64,000 nt of DNA from Erinaceus europaeus (Eukaryota > Chordata > Mammalia > Eulipotyphla > Erinaceidae): the NCBI RefSeq assembly GCF_950295315.1, contig NC_080164.1:12989659-13053658 (forward strand), written 5' to 3'. Shown one piece after another: positions 33,371-44,640 of the stretch. Under the pieces are notes generated by a model. It did no database searches, had not been told where the DNA came from, and saw only the letters and a program-made list of their open reading frames with translations. The translations under genes and the position numbers were made by a program. How positions within the stretch are numbered: the first letter of the stretch is position 1; the number at the start of each line of letters is the position of its first letter.

Positions 33371-34595
33371 ACAGGAGTGTCTCATCTGTTGTGGGATTTC
33401 CCACAGGGCCTTCTCAGGGAGCTATCCCCTTCACCTTTAAGAGCTTTGACTAGGGTTTGCCCTAGGATCATTATCAAATAATCAGAATGTTTTGCAAGGT
33501 GGTGCTCCTTTTTTTATCCAGTAGGACAGGCTGAGACCTTCTTAGATTAAGTAGAGCAATAACAAACTGGCTAGAAGTATGCAGTGGGAGGGTAAGCCAA
33601 ACCCTGGGGGGTGGGGGGTGTTGCCCTGAGGGAAGTTGAGGGTTGGGCTGGTGGCTCCCTGGGAGAGCTTGAGGAGAGAGGCCAAGTCTGGCTTGTTTGA
33701 TTTGCATATGGAAAGCATATTTCCCTAGTTGGCATGTCCTTTGCTAATTTTAGGAATCCATCAACCTGGGAGGTGAACATACCCTTCCTGTGTTAGGAAG
33801 ACCCATCAGCCAACCTTAATGGCTACACTATATTTTAATAGCTATAATTCACCACCTGGTCCAGAGTCAGGGAGACCTGCAACAGGACTGAGTTTCCTGC
33901 TCCCTCTCCAAAAGGAAGTGGAGGCATTAATGCAGCAAAGTTTGGAAAAGCTTACAATATCGCCACATGCCCTGTAATCAGAGGGCCCTGGTTTCCCAGT
34001 TTTCAATCCAGCGTTATTCACAATTCTAACACTCTTTTTAAAAAATGCATGGAGAGAAAGCTCTTACTGCACTCTAGGCACACATTTTTAACATTTACAC
34101 TAACTCAACACCCTAGGGTTTTAATCACCAAAAAGCTTATATAAAAGGTGCAAAAATCATGGGCTTCTCACCACATTGTGTTTTATGAAAGGGATGGAAA
34201 AGAAAGTATACCACACAAGTGGAAGCTCTGAGGACAGGACTCTGATTTCCTTGGAGCCACCACGGACAAAACTGCTGACAGGGACACAGGCTGACAGAAG
34301 AAACTGGATGTGTCAGAAGGCCTTTCACAAACAGCTTTGGTGGCAGCAGCCTTGTTCCCAGTGTGGGAGGTACAAGGTGAGATTCTGTGTTGCTGGGAGA
34401 GCTGCCCACTGAGGAGCAAGCTGAAGAAAGAACAACCACTTTTACCTAGGTGCCAGAGTCTGGCCAAGCCCAAACACCCACAACTCAGTTATGCTCACTT
34501 TATGCCAACAAATTTGAAAGTACGTGAAATAGAAATTATCTTAGTTTTAAGAGACGTCAGGCGCAAAACTCAAACAGGCATCATGAGAAGCAAAT
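33371..34595. other. Low-repeat interval, no supported gene
   Basis: About 1.2 kb with no recognised insertion. Overlapping open frames occur at 34137-34597 on both strands, but none has a recognised domain. Opposite-strand frames of similar length suggest chance. Confidence 0.45.
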
Positions 34596-34596
34596 A

Positions 34597-34622
34597 ACAT
34601 AAAATAAAATAAAATAAAATAA
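34597..34622. repeat. (AAAAT)n repeat
   Basis: Five AAAAT-type units. Confidence 0.9.
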
Positions 34623-34884
34623 CAATGGGTGGTTGTCAGCAATTCAGTTCAGGCTCTACAGTCAGTCAACCAGAATGCTGAGGGGACCCTTTTCCTCCCC
34701 AGGGATTTGTTCTAACCATGTATTGTTTTGGGGGGGAGAAAGGGGAGACCAGCACATGTTTCCCCAATATTTAAAAGGCTTGCCATGCATTAACTCAACA
34801 AAGAATTGAGGAAAGAGCATGATTTTCAGGAAATTTAATTTTATTTGGGAAAATTGAGAACATGTTACACGTTAGGATGAGAGA

Positions 34885-34949
34885 GAAAGAGTGAGAGAGA
34901 GAGAGAGAGAGGAAGAGAGATGGAACTCAAGTGATGACCTGGGCAGACT

Positions 34950-34986
<37 letters not shown>

Positions 34987-35165
34987 TAGAGAGAGAACTC
35001 AAGTGATGACCTGGGCAGACTTGGAAGAGAGAGAGAGAGAGAGAGAGGAATAGAGAGAGAACTCAAGTGATGACCTGGGCAGACTTGGAAGAGAGAGAGA
35101 GAGAGAGAGAGAGAGGAATAGAGAGAGAACTCAAGTGATGACCTGGGCAGACTTGGAGAGAGAAG
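34885..35165. repeat. Minisatellite with variable GA core
   Basis: Four units begin with gaactcaagtgatgacctgg at 34923, 34995, 35059 and 35127 (periods 72, 64 and 68). Each unit ends in 'cagacttgga' plus a GA run of different length and 'gaatagagagaga'. The non-GA part of the units is almost identical. Confidence 0.95.
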
Positions 35166-35424
35166 CCCACAGGTCTAGCTTCTAACAGCCAAGCCCCGCC
35201 TCCACCTTTCTAAGCCACACCTGTCACCACTCTCATTTTCTGGGCAGTATCCTCCAGATACCTCCTGTTCCTCAACATTATGACCTGTGTTCTTGCTTCT
35301 AAAGATCACCAGAGAAACTGCCCATTACAGATATGGACTGCATGCCACTCAATGTTTCAAAGTTGTGGGTTGAGTTGTATGCTCGGGGGCATGGAGAATG
35401 GGGGGAGGGGGGGCCATATTGAAT

Positions 35425-35504
35425 TGTAGCCAGAGAGATAGCTTATCCAGAAGAGCATAGAATTTCCATGCTCAAAGCTCTGTGTTCAAGCTGCTGTGCT
35501 ACAT
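35425..35504 (+). mobile_element. Eri-D type SINE, left part, sense
   Basis: 'agccagagagatagcttatc' head and 'ctctgtgttcaagctgc' box. This older SINE is the target into which the Y5/SINE chimera inserted. Confidence 0.6.
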
Positions 35505-35521
35505 GAAAGTACCATGGAACT

Positions 35522-35605
35522 AGTTGGTCCGAGAGTTGTGGTTTATTGTGAAGCTGTTTAACATGGTCTCCCATCCACAACTGCATTTGACTGACTTGTG
35601 CTTTT
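35522..35605 (+). pseudogene. Y5 RNA retropseudogene, joined to a SINE
   Basis: 84 bases align end to end with mammalian Y5 RNA, the small RNA bound by Ro60. The 5' stem strand 'agttggtccgag', the loop region 'tttaacat..gtctccc', the 3' stem strand 'tttgactgacttg' and the terminal TTTT are all present, at roughly 80% identity by eye. Y RNAs are made by RNA polymerase III from upstream promoters that are not copied with the RNA, so this copy should be silent on its own. It runs without a gap into the first base of an Eri-A SINE. Confidence 0.88.
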
Positions 35606-35898
35606 GGGAGTCGGACTGTAGCCCAACGGGTTAAGCACAGGTGGTGCAAAGCACAAGGACCGGCAAAAGGATCCCGGTTCGAGCTCCGGACTCCCCACCT
35701 GCGGGGGGGGGGGGGGTCGCTTCATAGGTGGTAAATTAGGTCTGCAGGTGTCTATCTTTCTCTCCCCCTCTCTGTCTTCCCCTTCTTCTCTCCATTTCTC
35801 TCTGTCCTATCCAACAACGAAGACAGCAATGGTAACTACAACAATAAAACAACAAGGGCAGCAAAAGGGAATAAATAAAATAAATATTAAAAAAGAAA
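35606..35898 (+). mobile_element. Eri-A SINE, 3' part of the Y5/SINE chimera
   Basis: The head GGGAGTCGGACTGTAGC starts exactly after the Y5 terminal T-run. The B box 'ggttcgagctcc' is at 35676-35687 and a G-run has expanded at 35702-35716. The A-rich end meets the right target duplication (35899-35914). Confidence 0.95.
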
Positions 35899-35984
35899 GA
35901 AAGTACCATGGAACCATCTGCTATGCATCTGCTGAGTTGCACCTAATCAGTGCAGCCGGTGCTGCCCCGACATTTTTCACCTGG

Positions 35985-37420
35985 GACTGTGTCCAGAGAT
36001 GCCAGGCTTGGGATGTGTCAGTCCGCTAGCACCAATACTCAGGTAAGACCTTTCATAGCTCTTAGGACTCCTTAGTTCCATTTTGGGTGGTGCACTCCCC
36101 AACAGTTACAGAACCTAGATATAGACCTGAGCCCATGAGATAAGGCACATGCGCACGATAGGAAAAAACACATATGTTCAAGTAAAAGCACACAGTAGAC
36201 TACAGTCACTAAATAAGTGCAGCAAGCAGGGAGAAAGATGTCAGAAAGACACAATAAAGTACTAAAATATTTTATACTTAAGCCTACATACCCTCCTCAC
36301 CTAGTCTCTATTTCACTCCCCTTAATCATGCTAACCTTGGCAGATAAAGCAAGGGCTACAAAAGCTGGATAAGAGCAAGATACTGGCGCTCTTACTCATA
36401 GCTCTTTTGGTCCCTATCTGGGTCCTCCATCATCTGAGGCCCTAGTCAGGGAATCTTGGGATTCCCACATAGATGTGATGGGCCTAGACCTCTAATAGAT
36501 AACTCTCTCCACCATCACTGGTCATCTCCATCAGGGACAACATCATAAACCCTCTTGTGGGCCTCTACAGGACCTTGCCCTCAATGTAGAACAACAGTGG
36601 TAGAAACTGTGCCACTCTCTGAAGAGAGGCTGGGTCAATATACTCTACCAATCGAGGAAGACAGGTCCTGAAATGAGTGCAGCCTAGAATGTTCTTAGCT
36701 ATGACCATGGAAGGTGAGCTCAAACCTACAGGGATACAGAAGTTACACAGGCTCCTGTGCTAAATATGAGTAGATAGGGGCCTTAGGCCAGATAGATGGG
36801 GTTAACAGTTAATGGTACTTATATACTTTCTCCATATTTGGAAGCAACTCTCTGCCTTGATTCAGCTTTCCTGAATCCTATCCTCAACTCTGACACTGTC
36901 TTCACAGACAATATTTATAACCTACCTGCATGTTGGCTATTGGGCTCAGGCAAAAATAGCTAATATTATGGCTCTTGGAATATACCTAAAATAAACTTCC
37001 TAGCTTCTTCAAAGATGATGACATTTACTTCCATCTGCTCTATTCTTACCAATTATTAAACAATTTGCCCTGCATTATATCTTAATGCTTTTCAGCCACC
37101 AAGTTGCAGAAGCTACCATGACACCATCCTAATTTCTCTGGGAAGATGACCTCACAAGTGTCCTGGAATCACACCTCCCCAGAGCCCTACCCTACTAGAG
37201 AAAGATAGAAACAGGCTGGGGTTATGACTTGACCTGCCAATGTCCATGGTCAGCAGAGAAGCAATTACAGAAGCCAGGATTTTCACCTTCTGCACCCCAT
37301 AAGGAATTTTGTTCTATATTCCCAAAGGGATAAAGAATAGGGAACCTTTCATGAAGGGTAGGGAATACTTGTACCCCTGTTATCTGACAATCTTGTCAGT
37401 CAATATTAAGTCACAGAAAG
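35985..37420 (+). mobile_element. L1 3'UTR-only copy, sense, about 1.4 kb
   Basis: Collinear with 44690-46190: 'ccagagatgccaggcttggg', 'cctagatatagacctgagcc', 'gggctacaaaagctggataa', 'gcaattacagaagccagga' and a 'ttgtacccctgttatctgac' end. The proximal part matches 6600-6800 of the young L1 in reverse. No ORF2 sequence precedes it. Confidence 0.85.
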
Positions 37421-37462
37421 AAAGAAAGAGAGAAAGAGAGAAAGAAAGAAAAGGAGAAAGAA
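37410..37462. repeat. (GAAA)n-like tract
   Basis: Impure GAAA/GAGA repeat at the end of the L1 3'UTR copy. Confidence 0.8.
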
Positions 37463-37579
37463 AGAGCCATCCATGCAAGACATAGGGGAAACTCTGGATG
37501 AAGAAGTAGTGCTGTGGCATATATCCTCTCTCTTTCTCTTTCTGTCTCCCCTTTGCTTTCAGAGATAAAGGACAAAAAA

Positions 37580-37720
37580 CTAGCATCCAAGTGTTGATGT
37601 AACTAGTCAAATGCACATAGTATCATGAGCAAAGACCCCAATTCAAGCAGGTCTGCAGGTGCTTATCTTTCTCTATATCTCTTTCCCTCTCAATTGTTCT
37701 TTGTCCTGTTAAATAAAATA
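37580..37720 (+). mobile_element. Eri-B SINE, internal deletion
   Basis: Head-like 'gtgttgatgtaactagtcaa' and 'agcaggtctgcaggtgctta' with the CT-rich body. The core between them is missing. Confidence 0.7.
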
Positions 37721-37729
37721 GAAAGAAAA

Positions 37730-38014
37730 GGGAGTTGGGTGGTACCACAGTGGGTTAAACGCAGGTAGTGTAAACCACAAGGACTGATGTAAATATCCCA
37801 GTTCAAGCCTCCGGCTCCCCACCAGCAGGGGAGTCACTTCACAAGTGGTGAAGCAGGTCTGCAGGTGTCTGTCTTTCTCTCCCCCCTCTGTCTTCCCCTC
37901 CTCTCTCCATTTCTCTCTGTTCTATCCAACAACAATGACATCAATAAGAACAACAATAACTACAACAATAAAACAACAAGGGCAACAAAAGGGAATAAAT
38001 AAATATTTTAAAAA
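37730..38014 (+). mobile_element. Eri-A SINE with target duplication
   Basis: Head 'gggagttgggtggtaccaca', complete body and tail. The target repeat aaaatagaaagaaa occurs on both sides (about 37716-37729 and 38013-38026). Confidence 0.93.
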
Positions 38015-38029
38015 ATAGAAAGAAATGGT

Positions 38030-38092
38030 GGGAAATGTCTGCTAAGAGTAGTGGATTCATTGTGCTGGCACGAAGTCCCAGCAATAACTTCA
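38030..38092 (+). mobile_element. SINE tail module, sense
   Basis: 'agtggattcattgtgctggc' and 'gtcccagcaataac' are the sense reading of the extra tail module found in the long SINEs. It is probably the end of the older SINE into which 37730-38014 inserted. Confidence 0.65.
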
Positions 38093-38093
38093 G

Positions 38094-38094
38094 C

Positions 38095-38151
<57 letters not shown>
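38094..38151. repeat. (GAAA)n microsatellite
   Basis: About 14 GAAA units after the SINE tail module. Confidence 0.95.
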
Positions 38152-38152
<1 letters not shown>

Positions 38153-38339
38153 GAGAGAAAGGAGAGAAATAAAGATAAGGAAAACTCAACTGAGAAGATG
38201 TTCAATGGTACCACTTAGGCATGAGGTTCTAGGTTCATTTCTACAATGTTGCAATCAATTCAGTAAACAAACAAACAAACAAAAACTAAGAATCCTAACA
38301 CTTAGAACATCATTTGATAATAAAGTCATTGTAAGCTTT

Positions 38340-38668
38340 TAATTTAGATGAGGCTGGACTAATCCAAATATAGCTGGTAACCTTAAAAGAAAGGAACACT
38401 TGAAGACAAGGAGACATAGGGAAACCATCTCATAGTGAAGTCAAAGAACAGAATCAAAGTTACTACATGCCAAAGCAGACCCAGAACTTCAAGGAAAGAC
38501 AGAAAAAGACTAACCATGATTCTGCTCCAGGTTTCAGAAGGGGGCATGGCCCTATGGATACCTTAACCTTAGACTTCTAGGCTCCAGGAGTGGGAGACAG
38601 TAAGTTTCTGTTGTTTTTAAGTCATCAGTTCATCCTTTGTTGTCACAGCCCAAGGAGACAAATGCATA
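38340..38668 (+). mobile_element. MLT1-type LTR (ERVL-MaLR), ancient
   Basis: Order and wording match the mammalian MLT1 LTR: 'gctggtaaccttaaaag', then 'caggtttcagaagggggcat', 'ggccctatggataccttaac', 'cttagacttctaggctccag', 'aagtttctgttgtttttaag' and a final 'gacaaatgca'. The 5' end is truncated or unreadable. The family predates the placental mammal radiation. Confidence 0.9.
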
Positions 38669-39261
38669 AACTCTACTTGCCAACCAGAACGTCTTTAGAG
38701 CATCGTAAATCCCTAATTCCAAACAAAGCAGTCAGCCCTCTCCTGCTAGTTTTACAGAGAAAGGCTAATTCCTAGCTCTGATTTCATTACATTTCTTCTG
38801 TGGCATCATGAATAAATCCCTAAAGAAGACAGCATCTAGCCAATAGTGTAGCACAAAGAACTTGTTCTTTGAGAACTTGGGGGCTCTTTAGGGAATATTC
38901 AGGACTTCCAGTTCCAACAACAAAGAGTTAGGAAGACTGAGATTCTATAAAATATGAATGCTAGAGCAGGACCATGAATGGCCAGAGGAAGATAAGGCAT
39001 CAGATGACTTCTAAGATGAAGCTGCAATTCACAAAGCATCCCTGACACCCTAGAGAATGTAATGATCTCCTAGTGCAGGGGAAGGGAAATAATGAAGAAA
39101 TTCATCCAGATGCCTCCTGAAAATAGAAAAACCCAGGCCTGATAGAACAACACAGGAACTCAGAGCACAAATGGGAGGCATAGGCTTCCATTTCATCTTC
39201 ACCAGTCTGAAGTGTTTGAACTTAAATGATGAACTTCTCTCCTAGCTCATGTTTTTGTGTT
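38669..39261. other. No recognised element
   Basis: Unique sequence between an ancient LTR and a SINE. No coding signal. Confidence 0.5.
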
Positions 39262-39478
39262 GTTTTATTATATTTATTTATTTGTTGGCTAGAGACATCC
39301 AGACATTGAGAGAGGGGGGAAGATAGAGAGAGAGAGAAACAGAAAGACAGCTGCGGCACTGCTTCACCACTTGTGAAGCTTTCCCTTTGCAGGTGAGGAT
39401 CAAGGGATTAGCTTGAACCCAGCTCTCTGCCAGTTGTAACATGCACACTCAACCAGGTGCATCACCACCTGGTCCTGT
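39262..39478 (-). mobile_element. Eri-B SINE, antisense
   Basis: 'tatttatttgttggctagag' tail side, 'tttgcaggtgaggatcaagg' core and 'caccacctggtcctg' head. Confidence 0.92.
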
Positions 39479-39509
39479 GCTATTGTGTTTATATGGGTGG
39501 TTGAGAGGT

Positions 39510-39690
39510 TGAGAGGACTGAAGGGGTTAATTAAGGTTGTGGAAATGCACAATTAGACCAGTCTTAGAGGCCTGAATTCCCCATGGCCCTGGGTTTGATC
39601 CCTAGAACCACCAGAAGAAAAAGCTTAACAGTGCTCTGATCTTTCTTTCTGTGCTCCTTCATCTTTAAAAGTAAATAATCAATTTTAAAA
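39510..39690 (+). mobile_element. Eri-C/D type SINE, sense
   Basis: 'ccctgggtttgatccctaga' box, 'cttaacagtgctctgatc' and a weak CT-rich end. Confidence 0.65.
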
Positions 39691-39889
39691 TATTATAAAT
39701 AAGTGTGTAGAGAGTTCAGGACTATCTAGGGCAAGTGAGTAAGCTCACAATAAATATTAGTGATTAGTCTATTATTCCTGTATGTTTTGTGCAAATGGAG
39801 CATTTCTTCCACTACATGTAACACTGATACAATCAGAGATGTAGACATGGAAAAATGGAAAAAAAAAAAAAAAAAAAGGAGTCACCTAA

Positions 39890-40640
39890 GGAATGTAAGA
39901 ATGTAAGTTCTTCTCCTTTGTGTTTCCCCTTTGGTTTGTCTCTTAACTTCTGTTTAGGGGTGGGATCATCCCGGGATCATCCCATACTCATCTTTCTTTC
40001 TCTGGTTTATCTCACTTAAGGTAATTTCTTCAAGTTCCATTCCAGATGTGTTGAAGAAGGTGGAATCATTGTTCTTCGTAGCTGAGTAGTATTCCATTGT
40101 GTTTATAGACCTCAACTTTCTCTGTCACTCCTGTTGTTGGCACCTGGGTTGCCTCTAGGTCCTGACTATTACACATCATGTCACTATGAGCATGGGTATA
40201 CACATATCTTTTTGCATGATTGTTTGGTTCCTTAGGATATACTCCTCCCAAAGGATATATCTCCAGGAGAAGAATTGCTGGGTTATAAGGAAGCTCCATT
40301 TTTAGCCTTCTGAGAGTTCTCCAGAATTTACATTCCCACCAATAGTGCAGGAGGGTTTTTTTTTTTTTTTTTTTGTCCCCACAACCTCTCCAGTATTTGT
40401 TGCTGCTACCTTTTCTGATGTATGACATTCTCACAGGAGTGAAGTGGTATCTTACTGTTCGCTTCATTTGCATTTCTCTGACAATGACTTGGAGCATCTT
40501 TTTCATATGCCTCTTGGCCTTATGTGTCTCTTCTGTGATGAACATTCTGTTCATATCCTCTCTCCAATTATGAATGGGATTTTTTTTTTCTGAGTTTGGT
40601 AAGCTCTTTATGTACTGTGGTTATTAGTCTCTTGTGTGTT
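39890..40640 (-). mobile_element. Old L1 ORF2 3' part, antisense
   Basis: Carries the minus-strand ORF2 C-terminus. A 162-codon open piece (40066-40554) contains the knuckle C-G-D and H-Y-W-W-E-C, with six lysines inserted in between. They come from a T-run at 40356-40373, which keeps the local frame open. Diverged from copy B. Confidence 0.85.
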
Positions 40641-40850
40641 GTAGAAGCCAGACCTTCTACCTTCTGCATCCCAGAAAGAGTTTTGGTCCATATTCCAAGA
40701 AGGATAAACAATAGGCAATCTTCCAATAGAGGAGGTGGGACATAGAATTCTGATATTGGGAACTGTGTGGAATTGTACCCCTGTTCCCCTGTTATCTTAC
40801 AATCTTTTTAATTATTACTAAACCACTAATAATTTTTTTTAAAAAAAGAA
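40641..40850 (+). mobile_element. L1 3'UTR terminal fragment, sense
   Basis: 'agaagccagaccttctacct', 'tctgatattgggaactgtgt' and 'gttatcttacaatctttt' are the last ~200 bases of the hedgehog L1 3'UTR. It lies head to head with the antisense ORF2 piece to its left, the layout of a 5'-inverted L1 insertion. Confidence 0.8.
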
Positions 40851-40859
40851 AGCCCTTTC

Positions 40860-43800
40860 TTGATTTTTTAAGATTCCATACACACCCTGCTAAGACAATG
40901 GCATTACAAACACGTAGGTTGGATTTTCAGACAATAAGGTAGGCATAAGCCCCCACCCATATATAACACTCCCACCTCATCCCCAGTAATTCTTACACTC
41001 TGGCATGCAGACATTTATCTTCCCAAACATTCCAAGATTTACCCCCTTCTACAGGAAGTATGTGCTAAAGACTTGAAGAACTTTCTTTTGATGCAAATTT
41101 CCTTGTGTGTGTATTTTTGAAAATTTCAAAGTCTGACATTTTCCCCACAGAATAGCCTCTCTGGGTCAGTGTTAAGTTTTGCTTGCTTATAAGTTTCATT
41201 GACTTAGCAAGTCCAGTATAACAACAGCTATGTTAGGATGAAACCCACCCAACTGATCCAAGACAAGTGTGCATTTCTCTCATCAAGTGAACAAAAAGGT
41301 GAAGGATTAAGGCAAATAGCATTCAAAATGCAATTCAAGGAATGAAGTGAGGAAGGGTCCTTTTTAACCTGTAGCTTTAACTAGAGTTGAATCATGCCTT
41401 GCTTTCTGTTTCATATTCCAAAGTTTTAGGCAACTTTGAAATTTAATTCTTTTAAGGATTAGATTTACATATCTACCCAGAAGGAAAGATACCAAGTGAA
41501 GATCTGGCTTGGCCAAGAGACTACCTTCGTTGACAACAATTTTACATTTTTGTTTCAGTTTTATAAGCCAGGAGGCAATCTGGACCACAGTGTAAACAAA
41601 ATGTTCACTTACAAGGCGGCCACTCAGTTCTCTTAATCACAATAAGTTCCCTTTCATAGATTCAGCCTGATAAGATACAAACATCAGAGGCATTTTATGT
41701 TTAGTTTGGCAATAAATTGGATACATGACTTTTGGCCTCCATAGTTTATGTTACTTTACCAGAAATAATAATCATGATAAGTACAGGGTTCTTTTGAATT
41801 CATTCAAAAGCTTTCTATGTACACTTACTCACCAACCACATCTGCAATGTTATTAATAACCATGTGCTAATTATGTTAATAAATTCATTAGATGGCTTCT
41901 CATTTTGGGTTTGGTTTCTACGTCCTTTCTCTTCTATTCTCCCTTTGGATTTTTAAAGCTGGGCTCTAATAAGCTGCCGCTTTGTACCTCATGAGAAACT
42001 TTTTATTTTCTGAAATATTATATTTTAATGCATGTTCTGTCCAGCATTAAACATCTTCTCCCTTAATTCACTTATTGACTGCAGGGTGTTTTCTAAGACA
42101 CACTGTGCTGACTTAGAAATGTATTTGGTAAATTATCGATCGGCCCCTTCAGTCACCTAATTAACCATAAATGAAAGATTTAAGTAGTTTTTTTTTCCAT
42201 TAAAAAAAGTCTGTGTGAATCGGAAAGCAGAGTAACACAAATTAACAGTGTGGCTGTGTTATTATGAGAGCAGTACTGTTAGCATCATTGAGTATCTGGA
42301 GATGGTGCAAAGGTTCAGCAGTTTTCTCTAACATATATGTAATATTATGCTCTCTTCCCTCAAATGGCTTTCAGATCATTGCACACACAGAATGCAATTA
42401 CGGAAAAGCAGTAAAACCATGCCTTTTAAAAGAAGATGACGCCCCGAGCAATCAGTCGCTATATGAGATGGAATGAAAAGCAGTACCTGCCAGTTAAACT
42501 TCAGGAACCGCAGGAGTCGCTTCTGTGAGAGGTGCAGTGTTCATCTGTTCATCTTACAAAGAGACTTGCTTAAGCGTCGGGTTGAAAGGTGTTCCTGTCA
42601 GAGAACTTTCTGCTTTTCTGACTTTTTACATACATTAGACATAATGTCTATTATGTATCTTTACCAAAATGTATTATGGAGAAAATAACTGCAGCAGTTT
42701 GCCTTGTGCTGAAAAGGCGCGCACTCCCGGAGTGAAGCATCTTCCTTTTTTTCTTCTTTGTTTTTTTTCCTTCCTCCAGCCTTCTCATCCTGGAACGATG
42801 CACCTGGCAAAAGAGCAAAACTCTTTGTCTCTTTCTCTGCCCTCAAATAGCCACTCTGAGAGCACAGTGGTCCAGAGCTTGTTTCCTCAACCGTAGGGTG
42901 GAATTCAATGCGGACAACCTTGAACTATTGAGTTTTTCTTGGGGGAAAACAGGGAAAGAAAAAAAAATAATAATAAAGAAAGAAAAACAGCAAGCACTAT
43001 GAACCCATGGTGTCTGTCAGTCCTAAAAGAGTGCTGCTGCAAACAGAGAAGACTCTTCCTGGGTATTTGAGAGAATCAAAAGAATTAAAGGAAACACTCG
43101 TCTCATTTCCTTGACTCTGCTCTTCAGTGAAAGTTCTTCTGACTCTAGCAAAAGCCTAACTGGAGGCAGAAGACATCTGGTGTGGAAAGTCCTGAAGTAC
43201 TGGCCCGTAAAGTGGGGGCCCTGCAAGGGATGAGCGGGCTCTCAGAGGCTGCAAATGGAAAGAGAGGATTCTGCGAAGTACCAGGCTCTCTGATGAGCTT
43301 CAACATTCACTTTTGGCTCTGTTACCTGAGCAGCCAAATCACATATTCACATTTCTAAGAGTTCCTATGTGTATCCTCCCCCCCCCCCCCGGTGGTATAA
43401 TTCACATTTAAGGGAAAGACACTCTGGAAGTACCAACTATTTTATTTTAAGTGCATGATCAGTTTAGCCCTTACAATATTGTTCTACTTCCTTGGGAAAG
43501 TATTTATAGAAGAATGACTGTAAAACAAACAACAACAACAAAACAAAGCAAAATTAACCCAGGTCTCCAAGGTTAATTCTTCCTACCCTGTCCCTGGGTT
43601 AGTTAAGTCTAGAAATAAAGACACTCCTACTAGCTAGGAACTTAAAGTCTGGTGCTTACAGTCATAGCAATAAGTAAACAAAACCAACTAACTAGGAAAT
43701 TAAGGTGAAGATTTCAGGACTCCTAAATCTAAGTTAATTTCACAATGAAACAAATGTTATTCTGTGTTTTTAGAGATATTTATAAATCCTAAGTAAATAT

Positions 43801-44640
43801 GAAAAATAAGATAGGCTATTTGCTTTGTTTTTTTTAACGAGTGTCACTTCTATAATTATCATTTGTATATATATTATATATTATATAAATATTTATATAT
43901 TTCCCTTATGTTTTTTAAGAGATAAGTACACAGTAAGTCTCATCAGACATTTTAATAACTTGGAATTTAAAGATAAGTAAGCTTTATCTTTATCAGGCAT
44001 TTAAATAACTTTGGTCAATTCAGGGAATACTCTTTAGCATTCTCATAATTTCAAATGGCATGATACAATATTTAGTATAGCAAAATATTTAGAAAATAAA
44101 ATATTTATAAGGTAGAGTTCTGGTGACATAGTAGTCTAAATATAGTTTATAAGGTACTCTGGTACTAGAGTCTATTCACTATATCTTTAATTACACAGTT
44201 ACTTAAAATTAAATATGGTAATATTAAAATATGTATAGAATAAGAACTATTTTATAATTGTTTTTCCAAAATGTGGCTTAAAGAGACATTTTTATCTACC
44301 ATGGACAATTTTGGTAGAACAGGGACAAAATGGAATTTATATACATAATGATTTACACTATAAGGTGCAAAAGTCAAAGTTAAAAGTGGGTCATAACTAA
44401 AAAGCAGAAAGCCACAGGCTCTACATGATACAGCAAATCCTAACAATGGGATTTTCAAAGTTAAGCCAATTGGCAAATAATTTGGTTATGGCAATAACTA
44501 TTGCCTTCTTGAATTCTAAAGCAGCAGGAAGCTTCCCCTCTCTCTAGAAAACCCATACATCTCCCAGTCCTGGAACCTGTAGGGTGGGGCTCACTTTTCC
44601 TGGATGCTTCTCTCAGTTCGTAACAACTGATACTGCACCT
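40860..44640. other. Repeat-poor interval, candidate regulatory DNA
   Basis: About 3.8 kb without any recognised SINE, L1 or LTR, the longest such stretch in a window otherwise saturated with them. Sequence around 41700-42720 is AT-rich with TAATTA-type motifs (for example 'cacctaattaaccataaatg' near 42155) and is not low complexity. Open frames here are short and without domains. Function is inference only. Confidence 0.4.
43376..43392. repeat. C-run
   Basis: A run of about 14 C residues in the repeat-poor interval. Confidence 0.9.

Larger units (their letters stand above)
35505..35914 (+). mobile_element. Chimeric Y5-SINE insertion with 16-bp target duplication
   Basis: The perfect direct repeat gaaagtaccatggaac is at 35505-35520 and 35899-35914. 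It encloses both the Y5 copy and the SINE, and there is no repeat between them. The whole block therefore entered in one event. The simplest mechanism is that L1 reverse transcriptase began on the SINE RNA and switched template to Y5 RNA. Confidence 0.9.

Noticed and set aside
34137..34597. Overlapping open frames on both strands suggesting an exon
   Set aside because: Several frames of similar length on both strands, no domain, and no splice or polyA context. Consistent with chance openness.
34885..35165. CRISPR-like array of regularly spaced repeats
   Set aside because: Repeats are tandem with GA-run spacers of one type, in a mammalian genome. It is a minisatellite.
35522..35605. A functional Y5 RNA gene
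   Set aside because: It lies inside a retrotransposed insertion, has many substitutions, and lacks the upstream promoter elements Y genes need. It is listed as a pseudogene.
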